DNA from: Ferruginibacter paludis
GTDB taxonomy: Bacteria; Bacteroidota; Bacteroidia; Chitinophagales; Chitinophagaceae
Direction of reading: 5' to 3'
Assembly (NCBI RefSeq): GCF_030409685.1
Contig: NZ_JAUFQJ010000002.1
Coordinates: 124,001-188,000 of the forward strand
Length of the DNA: 64,000 bases
Part shown: positions 34,438-42,883 of the stretch, piece after piece
Layout: each line of letters begins with the position of its first letter
Numbering within the stretch: position 1 is the first letter of the stretch
The notes under the pieces: generated by a model
What the model was told of the DNA's origin: nothing
The model's database searches: none
Seen by the model: only the letters and a program-made list of their open reading frames with translations
Translations under genes and position numbers: made by a program

Positions 34438-35352
34438 TTATTTTTTTACCGAAAGATCTGCAATGGTTGTCACCTTTCCATCTTTGCTGATTTTTCTTAC
34501 ACGGGGGAACCATCCTTCAGTGGCAGGTCCGTTGGCATTGGTGTATTCCAGCACATAAATATCTCCGTTATGTATGGCAACTCCGGTAGGTGACCAGGGG
34601 CGGTCAGCTTTTAAAATTGTTTGTACTGTTCTGCCGGCAGCTATCTTTAATACACAATGGCAACTCGTTGCTGCAATGTAAACAAGCCCATCTGAACCAA
34701 CAGCAATCCCTCTCAGAAGAGGCATTCCCCGGTTAGCCCGGTTATGGTCTGCCGGGTCTTCGTCACAATCACGTACATCAACCGGGTGAGCGATTGTTGT
34801 AACGCGGCCATCCATGGTAACTTTCAATAAAGAATTCCAGCAGGCCACATACAAAGAACTATCCGGTGCAGCTGCCAGGCCTGTAATACCATCATTGAGT
34901 TCATTTAATATTTTTTCAAGCGCAGCACTAACAACTGTTTGCTGTTTAGAGGGCGTCTCCCGAATGAGTGTTTTTGCTCCCGGTTGTTTATCACCTTTTT
35001 GCCCACCACAATAATAAAAATTTCCATCGCTGCCCATTGCTATCGGGGAGCCGCCACCGGCATACAAAATTGCAGGCTTTATTCCATCAGGCGTGATTCT
35101 TTCAAAATACGTTGGTTTTGTTTTTGAAAAAAGTCCTTGTTCATCCAGGCACATCCAATGTCCGTCAGTTGCTTTATGGATGTAAGTGATTTCGCCGTCA
35201 GTGGAGATTTTTACAACCCCGGTTTTTGAATGTATAAAATAAACATTGCCATATTTATCTACAACAATACCTGAACCGGGATGTGCTGACACGGCATGGG
35301 AAAATCCAATTTGTAATAATACCGTTGCGAGTATTAATCTGGCCCTTTTCAT
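34438..35352 (-). CDS. exported NHL/SMP-30-type beta-propeller protein
   Basis: 304 residues: signal peptide (1-23, ending SHAVSA), then about six NHL-like blades (GIVVDKYGNVYFIHSKTGVV, PIAMGSDGNFYYCGG, GLAAPDSSLYVACWNSLLKV, GIAVGSDGLVYIAATSCHCV, GVAIHNGDIYVLEYTNANGP). Such propellers bind ligands or act as lactonases; the metal ligands of SMP-30/gluconolactonase are not clearly present. Ends about 100 bp from repeat B. Confidence 0.8.
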   Translation of the reverse strand: MKRARLILATVLLQIGFSHAVSAHPGSGIVVDKYGNVYFIHSKTGVVKISTDGEITYIHKATDGHWMCLDEQGLFSKTKPTYFERITPDGIKPAILYAGGGSPIAMGSDGNFYYCGGQKGDKQPGAKTLIRETPSKQQTVVSAALEKILNELNDGITGLAAAPDSSLYVACWNSLLKVTMDGRVTTIAHPVDVRDCDEDPADHNRANRGMPLLRGIAVGSDGLVYIAATSCHCVLKIAAGRTVQTILKADRPWSPTGVAIHNGDIYVLEYTNANGPATEGWFPRVRKISKDGKVTTIADLSVKK

Positions 35353-35661
35353 GTTCCTGAATGTACGAAATATTTCAGATTTATTACGAAATGGTGTATC
35401 GGGGATACAGCCTCAGGCTTGCCGCCACTCCTGGGATCAGGGTAGCAAAAAACGTAGGCAAAGGCTCAAGTGTTGCCAACTAATGATGGTGTGTTGGTTT
35501 GTCCGTTACAGTAAGTGAAAACAGCTGAAGCTAACAGCAGGGAGTAAATTAGTTTGTTAATGCCCCAGGTAGTCATTTCATTTTGATTTCAGCTTGTGCA
35601 AAACTAATCATATCCGCCACCTGCGGTAATTTTAAACAATGCGTGAAGGTTAATTTGAATT
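35353..35661. other. short gene-free stretch
   Basis: Between the NHL protein start and the end of the first BNR gene. I see no ORF, RNA gene or clear repeat; it should carry the NHL gene promoter. Confidence 0.5.
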
Positions 35662-36684
35662 TCAACATCCACCCTTGCCGGGTATGATGGCATAGATCAC
35701 GTTGCCTGAAACAAATAAATTGAAGACCTTACCGTCTACTGAAGGAAGTAATAATTTCCATGTTTTTCCCTTGTCTGATGATTTGAAAATGCCATCACGA
35801 TGAGTACAAACTAAGTTTTCACCAACCTGGAAAATATAAGGCATGAAGGCTTTCAAAGTTGGGTGATCATTCCAGGTGCGTCCTATTGAATCAATAACAA
35901 CTTTGTTGCCTGCATTATTGGGCTGCCAGGTTTTACCGCCATCATAGGATGTTTTTATCCCCCTGGGATTCGAGGCTGAAGTAGAAATCATAGCAGCGAA
36001 TCCACCGTTGATCTGTTTTACATCCCAAACCTCACTGCTATCACTGATCACCGGCGCCCAGTTTTCACCATTATTGGTCGATCTTATTATCTTTCTCCAA
36101 TTGGTTGCCAGCAGTATGCCATCCGCCTCTGCCATATGCCCCACCAGCGTTCCTGCATACACCTGTTTCCAGGTTGCTCCATTGTTATCGGTTTTAAAAA
36201 AGCCTTTTTGTGTGCCGATGAAAATGGTACCTCCGGCAGTTTCAAAAGCGCTGCGTACTACCGGTATTTGAAAAGTGTCGAATACCGGCGACCATACACT
36301 CGTTCCGTTTGTTTTTTTCACATTGACGGTCCAGTACTTGCAGGCAACTATACCGGACTTATCGGGGGCAATGCTGGTAGCTTCGCCGTGTAAAATTTCT
36401 TTGGTCCAAAACGGAGCGGTGGCATTTGGTGTACTGAGATAGAATCCGTTTCCAACCTTTAGAAACAGCCCTTTATCATTTAGAAAGAAGCTATTTCCCC
36501 GGATACTATCTTTCTGCAAATTTTCCGGCAGCCCTTTACTGATGTCCTGCCATGATTGTCCGCCGTCTGTAGATTTGAAAACAATGCTTGTTTTCTCGTC
36601 CGCTTCTTTTTGTTTTAGTACAAAAGAATTTACCAGGAATAATACCAGCAGTATGGCCGGCACAAACACAAATAATCTTTTCAT
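35662..36684 (-). CDS. exported BNR/Asp-box propeller protein (paralogue 2)
   Basis: 340 residues starting MKRLFVFVPAILLVLFLVNS at 36684 (signal anchor/peptide). Five Asp boxes: KSTDGGQSWQDI, KTDNNGATWKQV, RSTNNGENWAPV, TSYDGGKTWQPN, KSSDKGKTWKLL. Clearly paralogous to the gene just upstream (shared FKS(T/A)DGGQSWQDISKGLPEN). Function unknown; in Bacteroidota such proteins are secreted or surface-bound. The 25-bp gap to the upstream paralogue indicates one transcript. Confidence 0.82.
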   Translation of the reverse strand: MKRLFVFVPAILLVLFLVNSFVLKQKEADEKTSIVFKSTDGGQSWQDISKGLPENLQKDSIRGNSFFLNDKGLFLKVGNGFYLSTPNATAPFWTKEILHGEATSIAPDKSGIVACKYWTVNVKKTNGTSVWSPVFDTFQIPVVRSAFETAGGTIFIGTQKGFFKTDNNGATWKQVYAGTLVGHMAEADGILLATNWRKIIRSTNNGENWAPVISDSSEVWDVKQINGGFAAMISTSASNPRGIKTSYDGGKTWQPNNAGNKVVIDSIGRTWNDHPTLKAFMPYIFQVGENLVCTHRDGIFKSSDKGKTWKLLLPSVDGKVFNLFVSGNVIYAIIPGKGGC

Positions 36685-36709
36685 TTTTTTAATTGAGCGT
36701 AAAAGATTT

Positions 36710-37774
36710 TTAACAATGTGACTCCGTCTGTATACCATAAATCACGTTGCCGGAGACAGATAAAATAAACATCTTCCCTTTATCAGCAGGAAGCACCAGT
36801 TTCCATGTTTTTCCCTTGTTGGAGGATTTGTAAATGCCGTCAGTATGACCACAAAAGAAGTTTTCACCCACCTGGATAATGGAAGTTTTGTACTCTGGCG
36901 CCGGAGGGTCGGCTTCTTTAGCATGCCAGGCTGAGTCAGTGCCTTGTGCCGGATTGCCGATATTAGTGAACGACCACGGTGAGTCGATAATAGCTTGCCC
37001 CGGGAATCCAGCATCAATGGGCTGCCAGGTTTTACCGCCGTCATAGGACGTTCGTATTCTCCGGGTCTTTGCGGCGGTACTGTAGGTAATGGCAGCGAAT
37101 CCACCCTGGATGCGGGCTACATCAATGCCCACGCCACCCTCGCTGATCACCACCGACCAGTGTTCACCATTATCGGTTGATCGTATGATCCCGCTCATGC
37201 TGGTGGCCACTAATACACCGCTTGATTCTACCATTTTAATTACCCAGCCTCCGGCATGCACCTGTTTCCAGGTTTTTCCATTGTCAGTAGATTTATAAAG
37301 GCCGTTGTCGGAGCCTATGAAAATAGCGCCTCCGGCAGTTTCAAAAACCGTGCGTATATTCCCTTGAAAATTTGTGTACACAGGTGACCATACACTTGTT
37401 CCGCTTATTTTTTGTACAATCTGCCCCCAGTAATTATACGCAAACATCCCGTTTTTACCAGGGGCAATGCTGCTCCAGTTATCAGGGAAAATCTCTTTTT
37501 GCCAGAAAGGAGTGGTGGAATTTGGGTTACTATGATAGGTGCCTTTCCCGGCACGTAACCAAAGCCCGCTTTCATTTGCAAAGAAACCACTTTGGGCTGA
37601 ATTTTCAGGTAGCCCCTTGCTGATATCCTGCCATGATTGTCCGCCATCTGCAGATTTAAAAACGATGTTTGCAGTTGCAGCCTTATCTGTTTTTTGTATT
37701 GGCTGATCGTCCGGGATTGGAAATACAAAAGGAAATTGAAAAAGGAGTAAAAAAGCAAGGCTATAAATTTTCAT
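36710..37774 (-). CDS. exported BNR/Asp-box propeller protein (paralogue 1)
   Basis: 354 residues starting MKIYSLAFLLLFQFPFVFPI at 37774 (signal peptide); an in-frame ATG two codons earlier is possible, the longer frame to 37933 overlaps the divergent regulator and is rejected. Five Asp boxes (KSADGGQSWQDI, KSTDNGKTWKQV, RSTDNGEHWSVV, TSYDGGKTWQPI, KSSNKGKTWKLV). First gene of a two-paralogue operon and divergent from a membrane-anchored winged-helix regulator (146 bp apart), which may control it. Confidence 0.82.
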   Translation of the reverse strand: MKIYSLAFLLLFQFPFVFPIPDDQPIQKTDKAATANIVFKSADGGQSWQDISKGLPENSAQSGFFANESGLWLRAGKGTYHSNPNSTTPFWQKEIFPDNWSSIAPGKNGMFAYNYWGQIVQKISGTSVWSPVYTNFQGNIRTVFETAGGAIFIGSDNGLYKSTDNGKTWKQVHAGGWVIKMVESSGVLVATSMSGIIRSTDNGEHWSVVISEGGVGIDVARIQGGFAAITYSTAAKTRRIRTSYDGGKTWQPIDAGFPGQAIIDSPWSFTNIGNPAQGTDSAWHAKEADPPAPEYKTSIIQVGENFFCGHTDGIYKSSNKGKTWKLVLPADKGKMFILSVSGNVIYGIQTESHC

Positions 37775-37920
37775 GACCATAATTGATTGGGTGAAACAAT
37801 AAAGTAAAGCTACCGGTTGGCAATTAGCCTGCAGCTTTTTAATAGTAAAAACTTGTAAAGGATGTGTAAAACGTTTGTAAAACCACGTAAAAACTGCGGT
37901 GTATAGAGTAATTTGCACAC

Positions 37921-38805
37921 ATGAAGAAGTCATTTATGCTGGTCGGGTCATCCGTGATGGTAATTGCTGTTTTGATTGCTGCTGTTGCATTTAGCAATCA
38001 GAAAAATGACATTCCCGCAAATCACCTGGAAGTGGTATTACGTGATATCGGGCACGAGTTGTTGCTTTCAGCTAAAGATTCTTCCTCCCGGGTGCTGCCG
38101 GTTAAGAAAATAAATGAACACACTTACCAAATTTCCTTTCAAAATGAGGTTGGTTTTATTTCAGATTCGCTCATCAATTTGGTTCAGCGAACGTTTCAAA
38201 AAAATGCGCTGGCAAAAGACTATATAGTGAATCTGAGGAATTGTAAACAAAATGAAACGGTTTTTGCATTCGAAATAAATAGCCATACCGGCGATTTAAC
38301 TCCCTGCAGGGGTCGTACACTGGAGGTTGGTTGTTATGTTATTGAAATTGATTTGTTGAAAAAAGAGCAGTTTAATTTCTTTTGGTTGTTGCTGTTGATC
38401 CCTTTGAGTGTTCTTGGTTTTTATGTGAACAATACCTTTCGGAAAAAAGTAGAAAAGGAAGAGAACGAAGATAAAGATGAGCAAGAATCAATATCCGGTA
38501 ACAATGATTATATACCATTAGGAAGCTTTCAATTTTACACAGCTGATCATGTGCTTAAAAGGGAGCATACAACTATTCCGCTTTCGGAAAAAGAAACAAA
38601 AGCACTAAAAATATTTGCAGAAAATGTAAATCAAATTGTAGCAAGGGAAAAGCTGATGAAAGAAATCTGGGAAGATGAAGGCATCGTAGTAATCAGTAGA
38701 AATGTGGATGTACTGGTATCTAAATTACGCAAGAAATTAAGCGACGATAACTCCCTTAAATTTATTAACGTACATGGTAAGGGGTACAAGTTTATTATTG
38801 AGTAG
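37921..38805 (+). CDS. membrane-anchored OmpR-type winged-helix regulator
   Basis: 294 residues. N-terminal hydrophobic segment (about 7-24), a 125-residue external domain with three cysteines (C108, C129, C138), a second membrane segment (about 151-171), a charged linker, and a C-terminal Trans_reg_C winged helix (about 200-294; LSEKETKALKIFAENVNQIV, RNVDVLVSKLRKKLSDD, NVHGKGYKF). The DNA-binding domain is C-terminal and cytoplasmic, so the order is reversed relative to ToxR/CadC. There is no receiver or kinase. It may sense an envelope signal and control the divergent BNR genes. Confidence 0.88.
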   Translation: MKKSFMLVGSSVMVIAVLIAAVAFSNQKNDIPANHLEVVLRDIGHELLLSAKDSSSRVLPVKKINEHTYQISFQNEVGFISDSLINLVQRTFQKNALAKDYIVNLRNCKQNETVFAFEINSHTGDLTPCRGRTLEVGCYVIEIDLLKKEQFNFFWLLLLIPLSVLGFYVNNTFRKKVEKEENEDKDEQESISGNNDYIPLGSFQFYTADHVLKREHTTIPLSEKETKALKIFAENVNQIVAREKLMKEIWEDEGIVVISRNVDVLVSKLRKKLSDDNSLKFINVHGKGYKFIIE

Positions 38806-38830
38806 ATGCCAGGCAAAAAGCGGGTAAAGC

Positions 38831-38938
38831 GTATAACAAATCAGGCGTATGATTCATTCTTTGTCAACTGTTATGATTGGTTGTCTACTGACCCGAATTA
38901 TCATTGCCCAGCCCTGCTTCTGCCAATTCATGTTAGCG
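38831..38938 (-). repeat. attC-like imperfect palindrome after the ParDE pair
   Basis: On the minus strand, just after the toxin stop, the sequence CCGCTAACATG begins a stretch of about 108 nt that ends CCTGATTTGTTATACGC. TAACA/TGTTA form the outer pair and GGC/GCC an inner pair. The end box GTTATAC departs from the GTTRRRY core at one position. Weaker than the element at 30236-30333. Confidence 0.35.
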
Positions 38939-38944
38939 GTGGTT

Positions 38945-39244
38945 TTACTGTTGTATCCTGTGTTTAAGATCCATTCTGCCATGTAAAATCCTGACTATTT
39001 CAATTTTGGCAGCACTAAGCTTTCTGTAGAATAATACATGTTGTCCGGCTATGAATCCAAATATTTCAATATCAATTTCAGGATAATTTTTGCCTCTCAC
39101 TGTACCGTCTGCCAACTCCTGGCAAGACTCTAAAAGCATGAAGTAATATTTATCAGCTTGCCTTTCTGACCAGGTATCTACAGTATATTCCCATATTGCA
39201 GATAAGTCCTGGACTGCTTTGTTTGAAAGTATGTAACTAGCCAT
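38945..39244 (-). CDS. parE: RelE/ParE family toxin
   Basis: 99-residue type II toxin of the ParE group: SNKAVQDLSAIWEYTVDTWS near the N-terminus and the C-terminal KIEIVRILHGRMDLKHRI strand/helix, both typical. ParE toxins usually poison DNA gyrase; some relatives cut mRNA on the ribosome. Its ATG overlaps the antitoxin stop by 8 bp (ATGGCTAG), so the two are translationally coupled. Confidence 0.92.
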   Translation of the reverse strand: MASYILSNKAVQDLSAIWEYTVDTWSERQADKYYFMLLESCQELADGTVRGKNYPEIDIEIFGFIAGQHVLFYRKLSAAKIEIVRILHGRMDLKHRIQQ

Positions 39245-39488
39245 TTTTTCTTCTGGCAGCTTTTAATTTTTCAAGATGCTTTTTGGGGTCAAAGTTTTTG
39301 GCTACGCCACTTTCAATACCCTCTTCTATGGCTTTTTTGAGAGCGACTATTTTAGATTCTTCTTCTTCAAGCAATCGAAGCCCTGCCCTGATCACTTCAC
39401 TGGCATTCTTAAATCTTCCTGTTGAAACTTTATCGTCAACGAAATCCTCAAAGTGATTTCCTAATGAAATGGATGTATTACGTCCCAT
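39237..39488 (-). CDS. parD: ParD-type antitoxin
   Basis: 83-residue antitoxin starting MGRNTSISLGNHFEDFVDDK at 39488 (the longer frame to 39533 adds 15 residues with no family support). An N-terminal ribbon-helix-helix (about 3-48, with ASEVIRAGLRLLEEEE) binds DNA; the C-terminal helix (KKAIEEGIESGVAKNFDPKK) wraps the toxin. It neutralises the ParE product and represses the pair. Confidence 0.92.
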   Translation of the reverse strand: MGRNTSISLGNHFEDFVDDKVSTGRFKNASEVIRAGLRLLEEEESKIVALKKAIEEGIESGVAKNFDPKKHLEKLKAARRKNG

Positions 39489-39611
39489 TGGCTGAAATTT
39501 GAATAAAGTTACCAATTTTTGGTAATTTTTCAAATTTTGTCAACCGACCGGATAGACTCATTCGTGCGATCATCAATATGCACCAATGCTACCCCCTTGC
39601 CGCACCAACAT

Positions 39612-39700
39612 TTATTTTAAAAATGCAAATACAACAATCCGGAATGTTGTATTAGATCAGCGCCTCGTACAAAATTTCTACCGGGTGTTTGGCGTGTACC
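39612..39700 (-). repeat. repeat C: native copy at the 3' end of the FAD oxidase gene
   Basis: Runs from AT-rich DNA downstream of the gene through GCAAATACAACAATCCGGAA into the last about 16 codons of the FAD/Fe-S oxidase. Repeats A and B share this order. Since HPVEILYEAL is a conserved C-terminus of the oxidase family, copy C is the source and A and B the derived copies. Confidence 0.8.
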
Positions 39701-42570
39701 TGGGTGCCGTCTTTTATCTGGTGGCGGCAGCTGGTGCCGGGAGCGGCTACAATAACGCTGTCGGATTTTTTATTGCGTACAGCCGGGAATAATACCAACT
39801 CGCCAATCTGCATAGACAAATCGTAATGTTCTTTTTCGTACCCGAAACTACCAGCCATACCGCAGCAACCGCTGGGGATAGTTTGTACGGTGTAATTTTT
39901 TGGCAGTGATAGCATGTCGGCAGAGTAACTAACGGATGACAATGATTTTTGCTGGCAATGGCCATGCAGCAGAATCTGTTTTTCATCAGTAGTAAACTGG
40001 TCTGCGGAAATGTGGCCTCTTTTTATTTCAGCGGCAATAAATTCGTCGATGATAAAAACGTTTTTACTTAGTTTTTTCGCGGCTTCCAGCAGGTCATCAT
40101 TTGCCAGGTCAATGTATTCATCCCTGAAAGTAAGGATGGCGCTGGGCTCAACGCCAAGCAGTGGCGTTGTGTCATTGATAACATCTTTTAACGCCACAAT
40201 ATTTTTATTCACAATTTCTTTTGCCTTCCTGATTAACCCCTTGCTGAGCCAGGTTCTGCCACTCTCCAGGTGTTGGGGGATAATAACGTTGTACCCCAAT
40301 TTTTCCAGCAACAGGATTGCTTTTATACCAATTGAGGTATCGTTATAATTAGTAAACTCATCACAAAACAAATAAACAGTCCTACCTCCATCTCCGGAAG
40401 AGGTGTTGCGGCGCTTCCTTTGCCAGTTTTGTAACGTGGTTGTGTACATCAATGGCATGGACCTTTTAACTGCAAACCCACTTAATTTTTTAATGAGGTT
40501 GCTGATGGGTTTGTTGGTCATGGCAAAATTGTACAGTCCCGGTACCAGCGCACCCAGTTGGGCCGACTTTGTAAAGTTGGCAATGAGCTTACTTCGGAAA
40601 GGCACACCGTTGGTGTCGTAATACTGCTGTAAAAATTCTGCTTTTAGTTTGGCTACGTCCACATTGCTGGGGCACTCCGATTTACAGGCTTTGCAACTGA
40701 GGCAAAGATCCATCACTTCATAAATTTCTTTATGGTTAAACCGGTTTACTTTGGTGGAGTTGGTTAAAAACTCCCGCAATATATTGGCCCGGGCACGGGT
40801 AGTATCTTTTTCGTTCCGCGTAGCCATAAACGAAGGGCACATGCTGCCGCCGCTTAAATGGGTTTTACGGCAATCGCCGCTGCCATTGCATTGTTCGGCG
40901 TGTTGCAATACATCCTGGTTGTGGTAGCGAAAGATGGTATTGAACTTGGGTGTTTGCTGCCCCGGTGTGTAGCGCAGCATGCTGTTCATGGGCGGGGTAT
41001 CTACAATTTTATTGGGGTTAAAAATATGCTGCGGGTCCCAGGTGTTTTTTACCTGCTTTAACAACTGGTAATTTTTAGGCCCCACCATCTGTTCAATAAA
41101 CTCACCTCTTAAACGGCCATCGCCATGTTCGCCGCTTAAGGAGCCATCGTATTTTTTTACGAGCGTGGCAATTTCCTGTGCAATGGATTTAAACAGGTGG
41201 TTGCCTTCTTCGGTTTTTAAATTGATGATAGGGCGCAAATGTATTTCGCCTGAACCGGCATGCGCATAATGCACGGCATGCAAATCGTACTTCACCAATA
41301 TTTCGTTGAACTCCCGGATATAAGCGGGCAGGTCTTCTACATCAACTGCGGTGTCTTCAATCACCGGAACGGCTTTTTCATCACCGGGTAAATTGCCGAG
41401 CAATCCTAAGCCCGCTTTGCGCAGCGTCCATATTTTTTTGGTGTCGTTGCCAAACAGCAAGGGGAAATGATAACCGAGTCCGGCCGCACGCATATCGGCT
41501 TCTACTTTATTGCAGATGTCGGTTATTTCTTCGCGGGTATTTTTTACAAACTCCACCACCAGAATAGCACCGGGATCGCCCTGTACAAAAAAGCGGTTTT
41601 TGCTTTGTTCAATATTGTCTTTGGTACATTCTAAAATATAATGATCTATCAGCTCGCTGGCGCTGGGCTTGTATTTGAGCGCAATTAAATTGGCCCGCAA
41701 ACTTTCATCAATGCTGTTAAAATGTACACAAAGCAGCCCCGTTTCTTTGGGTGGCAGCGGTACAACATTCAGTTTTATTTCGGTGAGAAAAGCCAGCGTA
41801 CCTTCAGACCCGGCGATGAGATCACAAAAATTAAAATCGGGCATGCCGGCGACGAAGGGCGATTTTTCCAGCAGCAGATCAATGGCGTAACCGGTGTTGC
41901 GGCGCTCGACTGATTTTTTGGGAAACTGTTTTCTTATTTCCTGCTGGTTATCGTAATTGCTTAATATGCCGCGGATATTATTATAGATTTTTCCTTCCAA
42001 TGTATTGAGTTCGCATTTGGCATGGAAGTCATCATTGCTCAGCGTTTTAAATTCAGCTTCTGTGCCATCACTTAAAATGGCTTTTACTTCCAGCAAATGT
42101 TCTCTTGTGCTGCGGTATACCACCGAGTTGCTGCCGCAGGAATTGTTGCCCACCATACCGCCGATCATGGCCCGGTTGGCGGTGGAAGTTTCGGGGCCAA
42201 AGAATAAGCCGTAGGGTTTTAAAAACATGTTTAGTTCATCACGGATTACGCCGGGTTGCACCCGTACCCAGTTTTCTTTTGTATTGAGTTCAAGAATTTG
42301 TGTGAAATTTTTCGACACATCTGCAATGATGCCGTTGCCCACTACCTGGCCGGCAAGCGAAGTGCCGGCCGTACGTGGAATGATGGACGTATGATTATTG
42401 TGTGCAAACTGAATAAGCTTTTTAATATCGTCTGTAGTTTTGGGAATGGCAACTGCCAGCGGCATTTCGCGGTAAGCTGAAGCGTCCGTGGCGTACAATA
42501 TCCGCATGGTATCATCTGTAAAAAAATCTCCTTCCAGCAATCCGGCCAGTTCCTGTAGTTTTTCCTTCAT
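39652..42570 (-). CDS. FAD-linked oxidase / Fe-S fusion protein (D-lactate or glycolate dehydrogenase-like)
   Basis: 972 residues fusing a GlcD-like flavoprotein and a GlpC/GlcF-like Fe-S protein. Order: FAD_binding_4 (about 30-180, PRTAGTSLAGQVVG, GPETSTANRAMIGGMVGNNS), FAD-oxidase C-terminal domain (about 210-480, including HAVHYAHAGSGEIHLRP), a ferredoxin-type cluster region (CNGSGDCRKTHL and CLSCKACKSECPSNVDVAK), then two CCG-like parts (GHCQQKSL and SGCCGMAGSFGYE). It oxidises a 2-hydroxy acid, probably D-lactate or a relative, and passes electrons to quinone. Soluble but probably membrane-associated. Its 3' end is the source of repeats A and B. Confidence 0.93.
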   Translation of the reverse strand: MKEKLQELAGLLEGDFFTDDTMRILYATDASAYREMPLAVAIPKTTDDIKKLIQFAHNNHTSIIPRTAGTSLAGQVVGNGIIADVSKNFTQILELNTKENWVRVQPGVIRDELNMFLKPYGLFFGPETSTANRAMIGGMVGNNSCGSNSVVYRSTREHLLEVKAILSDGTEAEFKTLSNDDFHAKCELNTLEGKIYNNIRGILSNYDNQQEIRKQFPKKSVERRNTGYAIDLLLEKSPFVAGMPDFNFCDLIAGSEGTLAFLTEIKLNVVPLPPKETGLLCVHFNSIDESLRANLIALKYKPSASELIDHYILECTKDNIEQSKNRFFVQGDPGAILVVEFVKNTREEITDICNKVEADMRAAGLGYHFPLLFGNDTKKIWTLRKAGLGLLGNLPGDEKAVPVIEDTAVDVEDLPAYIREFNEILVKYDLHAVHYAHAGSGEIHLRPIINLKTEEGNHLFKSIAQEIATLVKKYDGSLSGEHGDGRLRGEFIEQMVGPKNYQLLKQVKNTWDPQHIFNPNKIVDTPPMNSMLRYTPGQQTPKFNTIFRYHNQDVLQHAEQCNGSGDCRKTHLSGGSMCPSFMATRNEKDTTRARANILREFLTNSTKVNRFNHKEIYEVMDLCLSCKACKSECPSNVDVAKLKAEFLQQYYDTNGVPFRSKLIANFTKSAQLGALVPGLYNFAMTNKPISNLIKKLSGFAVKRSMPLMYTTTLQNWQRKRRNTSSGDGGRTVYLFCDEFTNYNDTSIGIKAILLLEKLGYNVIIPQHLESGRTWLSKGLIRKAKEIVNKNIVALKDVINDTTPLLGVEPSAILTFRDEYIDLANDDLLEAAKKLSKNVFIIDEFIAAEIKRGHISADQFTTDEKQILLHGHCQQKSLSSVSYSADMLSLPKNYTVQTIPSGCCGMAGSFGYEKEHYDLSMQIGELVLFPAVRNKKSDSVIVAAPGTSCRHQIKDGTQVHAKHPVEILYEALI

Positions 42571-42608
42571 TAAAAATGTTGCTTTGCCGCAAAATTAGTT
42601 TTTTTATA

Positions 42609-42861
42609 GAACACTGATAACACCGATTGAGCGGACTAACACGGATATATATAGGATGCTGATAATGATAGAGTCCGGATGGGGAAGGAACAGCGAAAAT
42701 GCTTATTGAGTAATTTTATGCTGATAAAATACAATGCGTTGGTCCGTTATCAATGCCCGGATAAAAATTAGTTTTAATTAATTTGATCCGTATTATCAAG
42801 GCTACTACGCATTGCTGCAAAGCAGCAATTAAAATCCGTTCGATTGGTGTTATCAGCGTTC
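42609..42861. repeat. MITE-like element with 27-bp inverted ends
   Basis: The ends 42609-42635 and 42835-42861 are inverted copies matching 23 of 27, all differences transitions (GAACACTGATAACACCGATT against GAACGCTGATAACACCAATC in complement). The 200-bp interior has no gene but holds a short hairpin ATTGCTGC-AAA-GCAGCAAT (42811-42829). It fills the gap between the FAD oxidase start and the methyltransferase. Confidence 0.65.
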
Positions 42862-42883
42862 CATTGTATTAATTTTGAGAACT

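Noticed and set aside
35390-35520. possible structured RNA or tRNA between NHL and BNR genes
   Set aside because: No cloverleaf, anticodon arm or conserved T-loop could be built.
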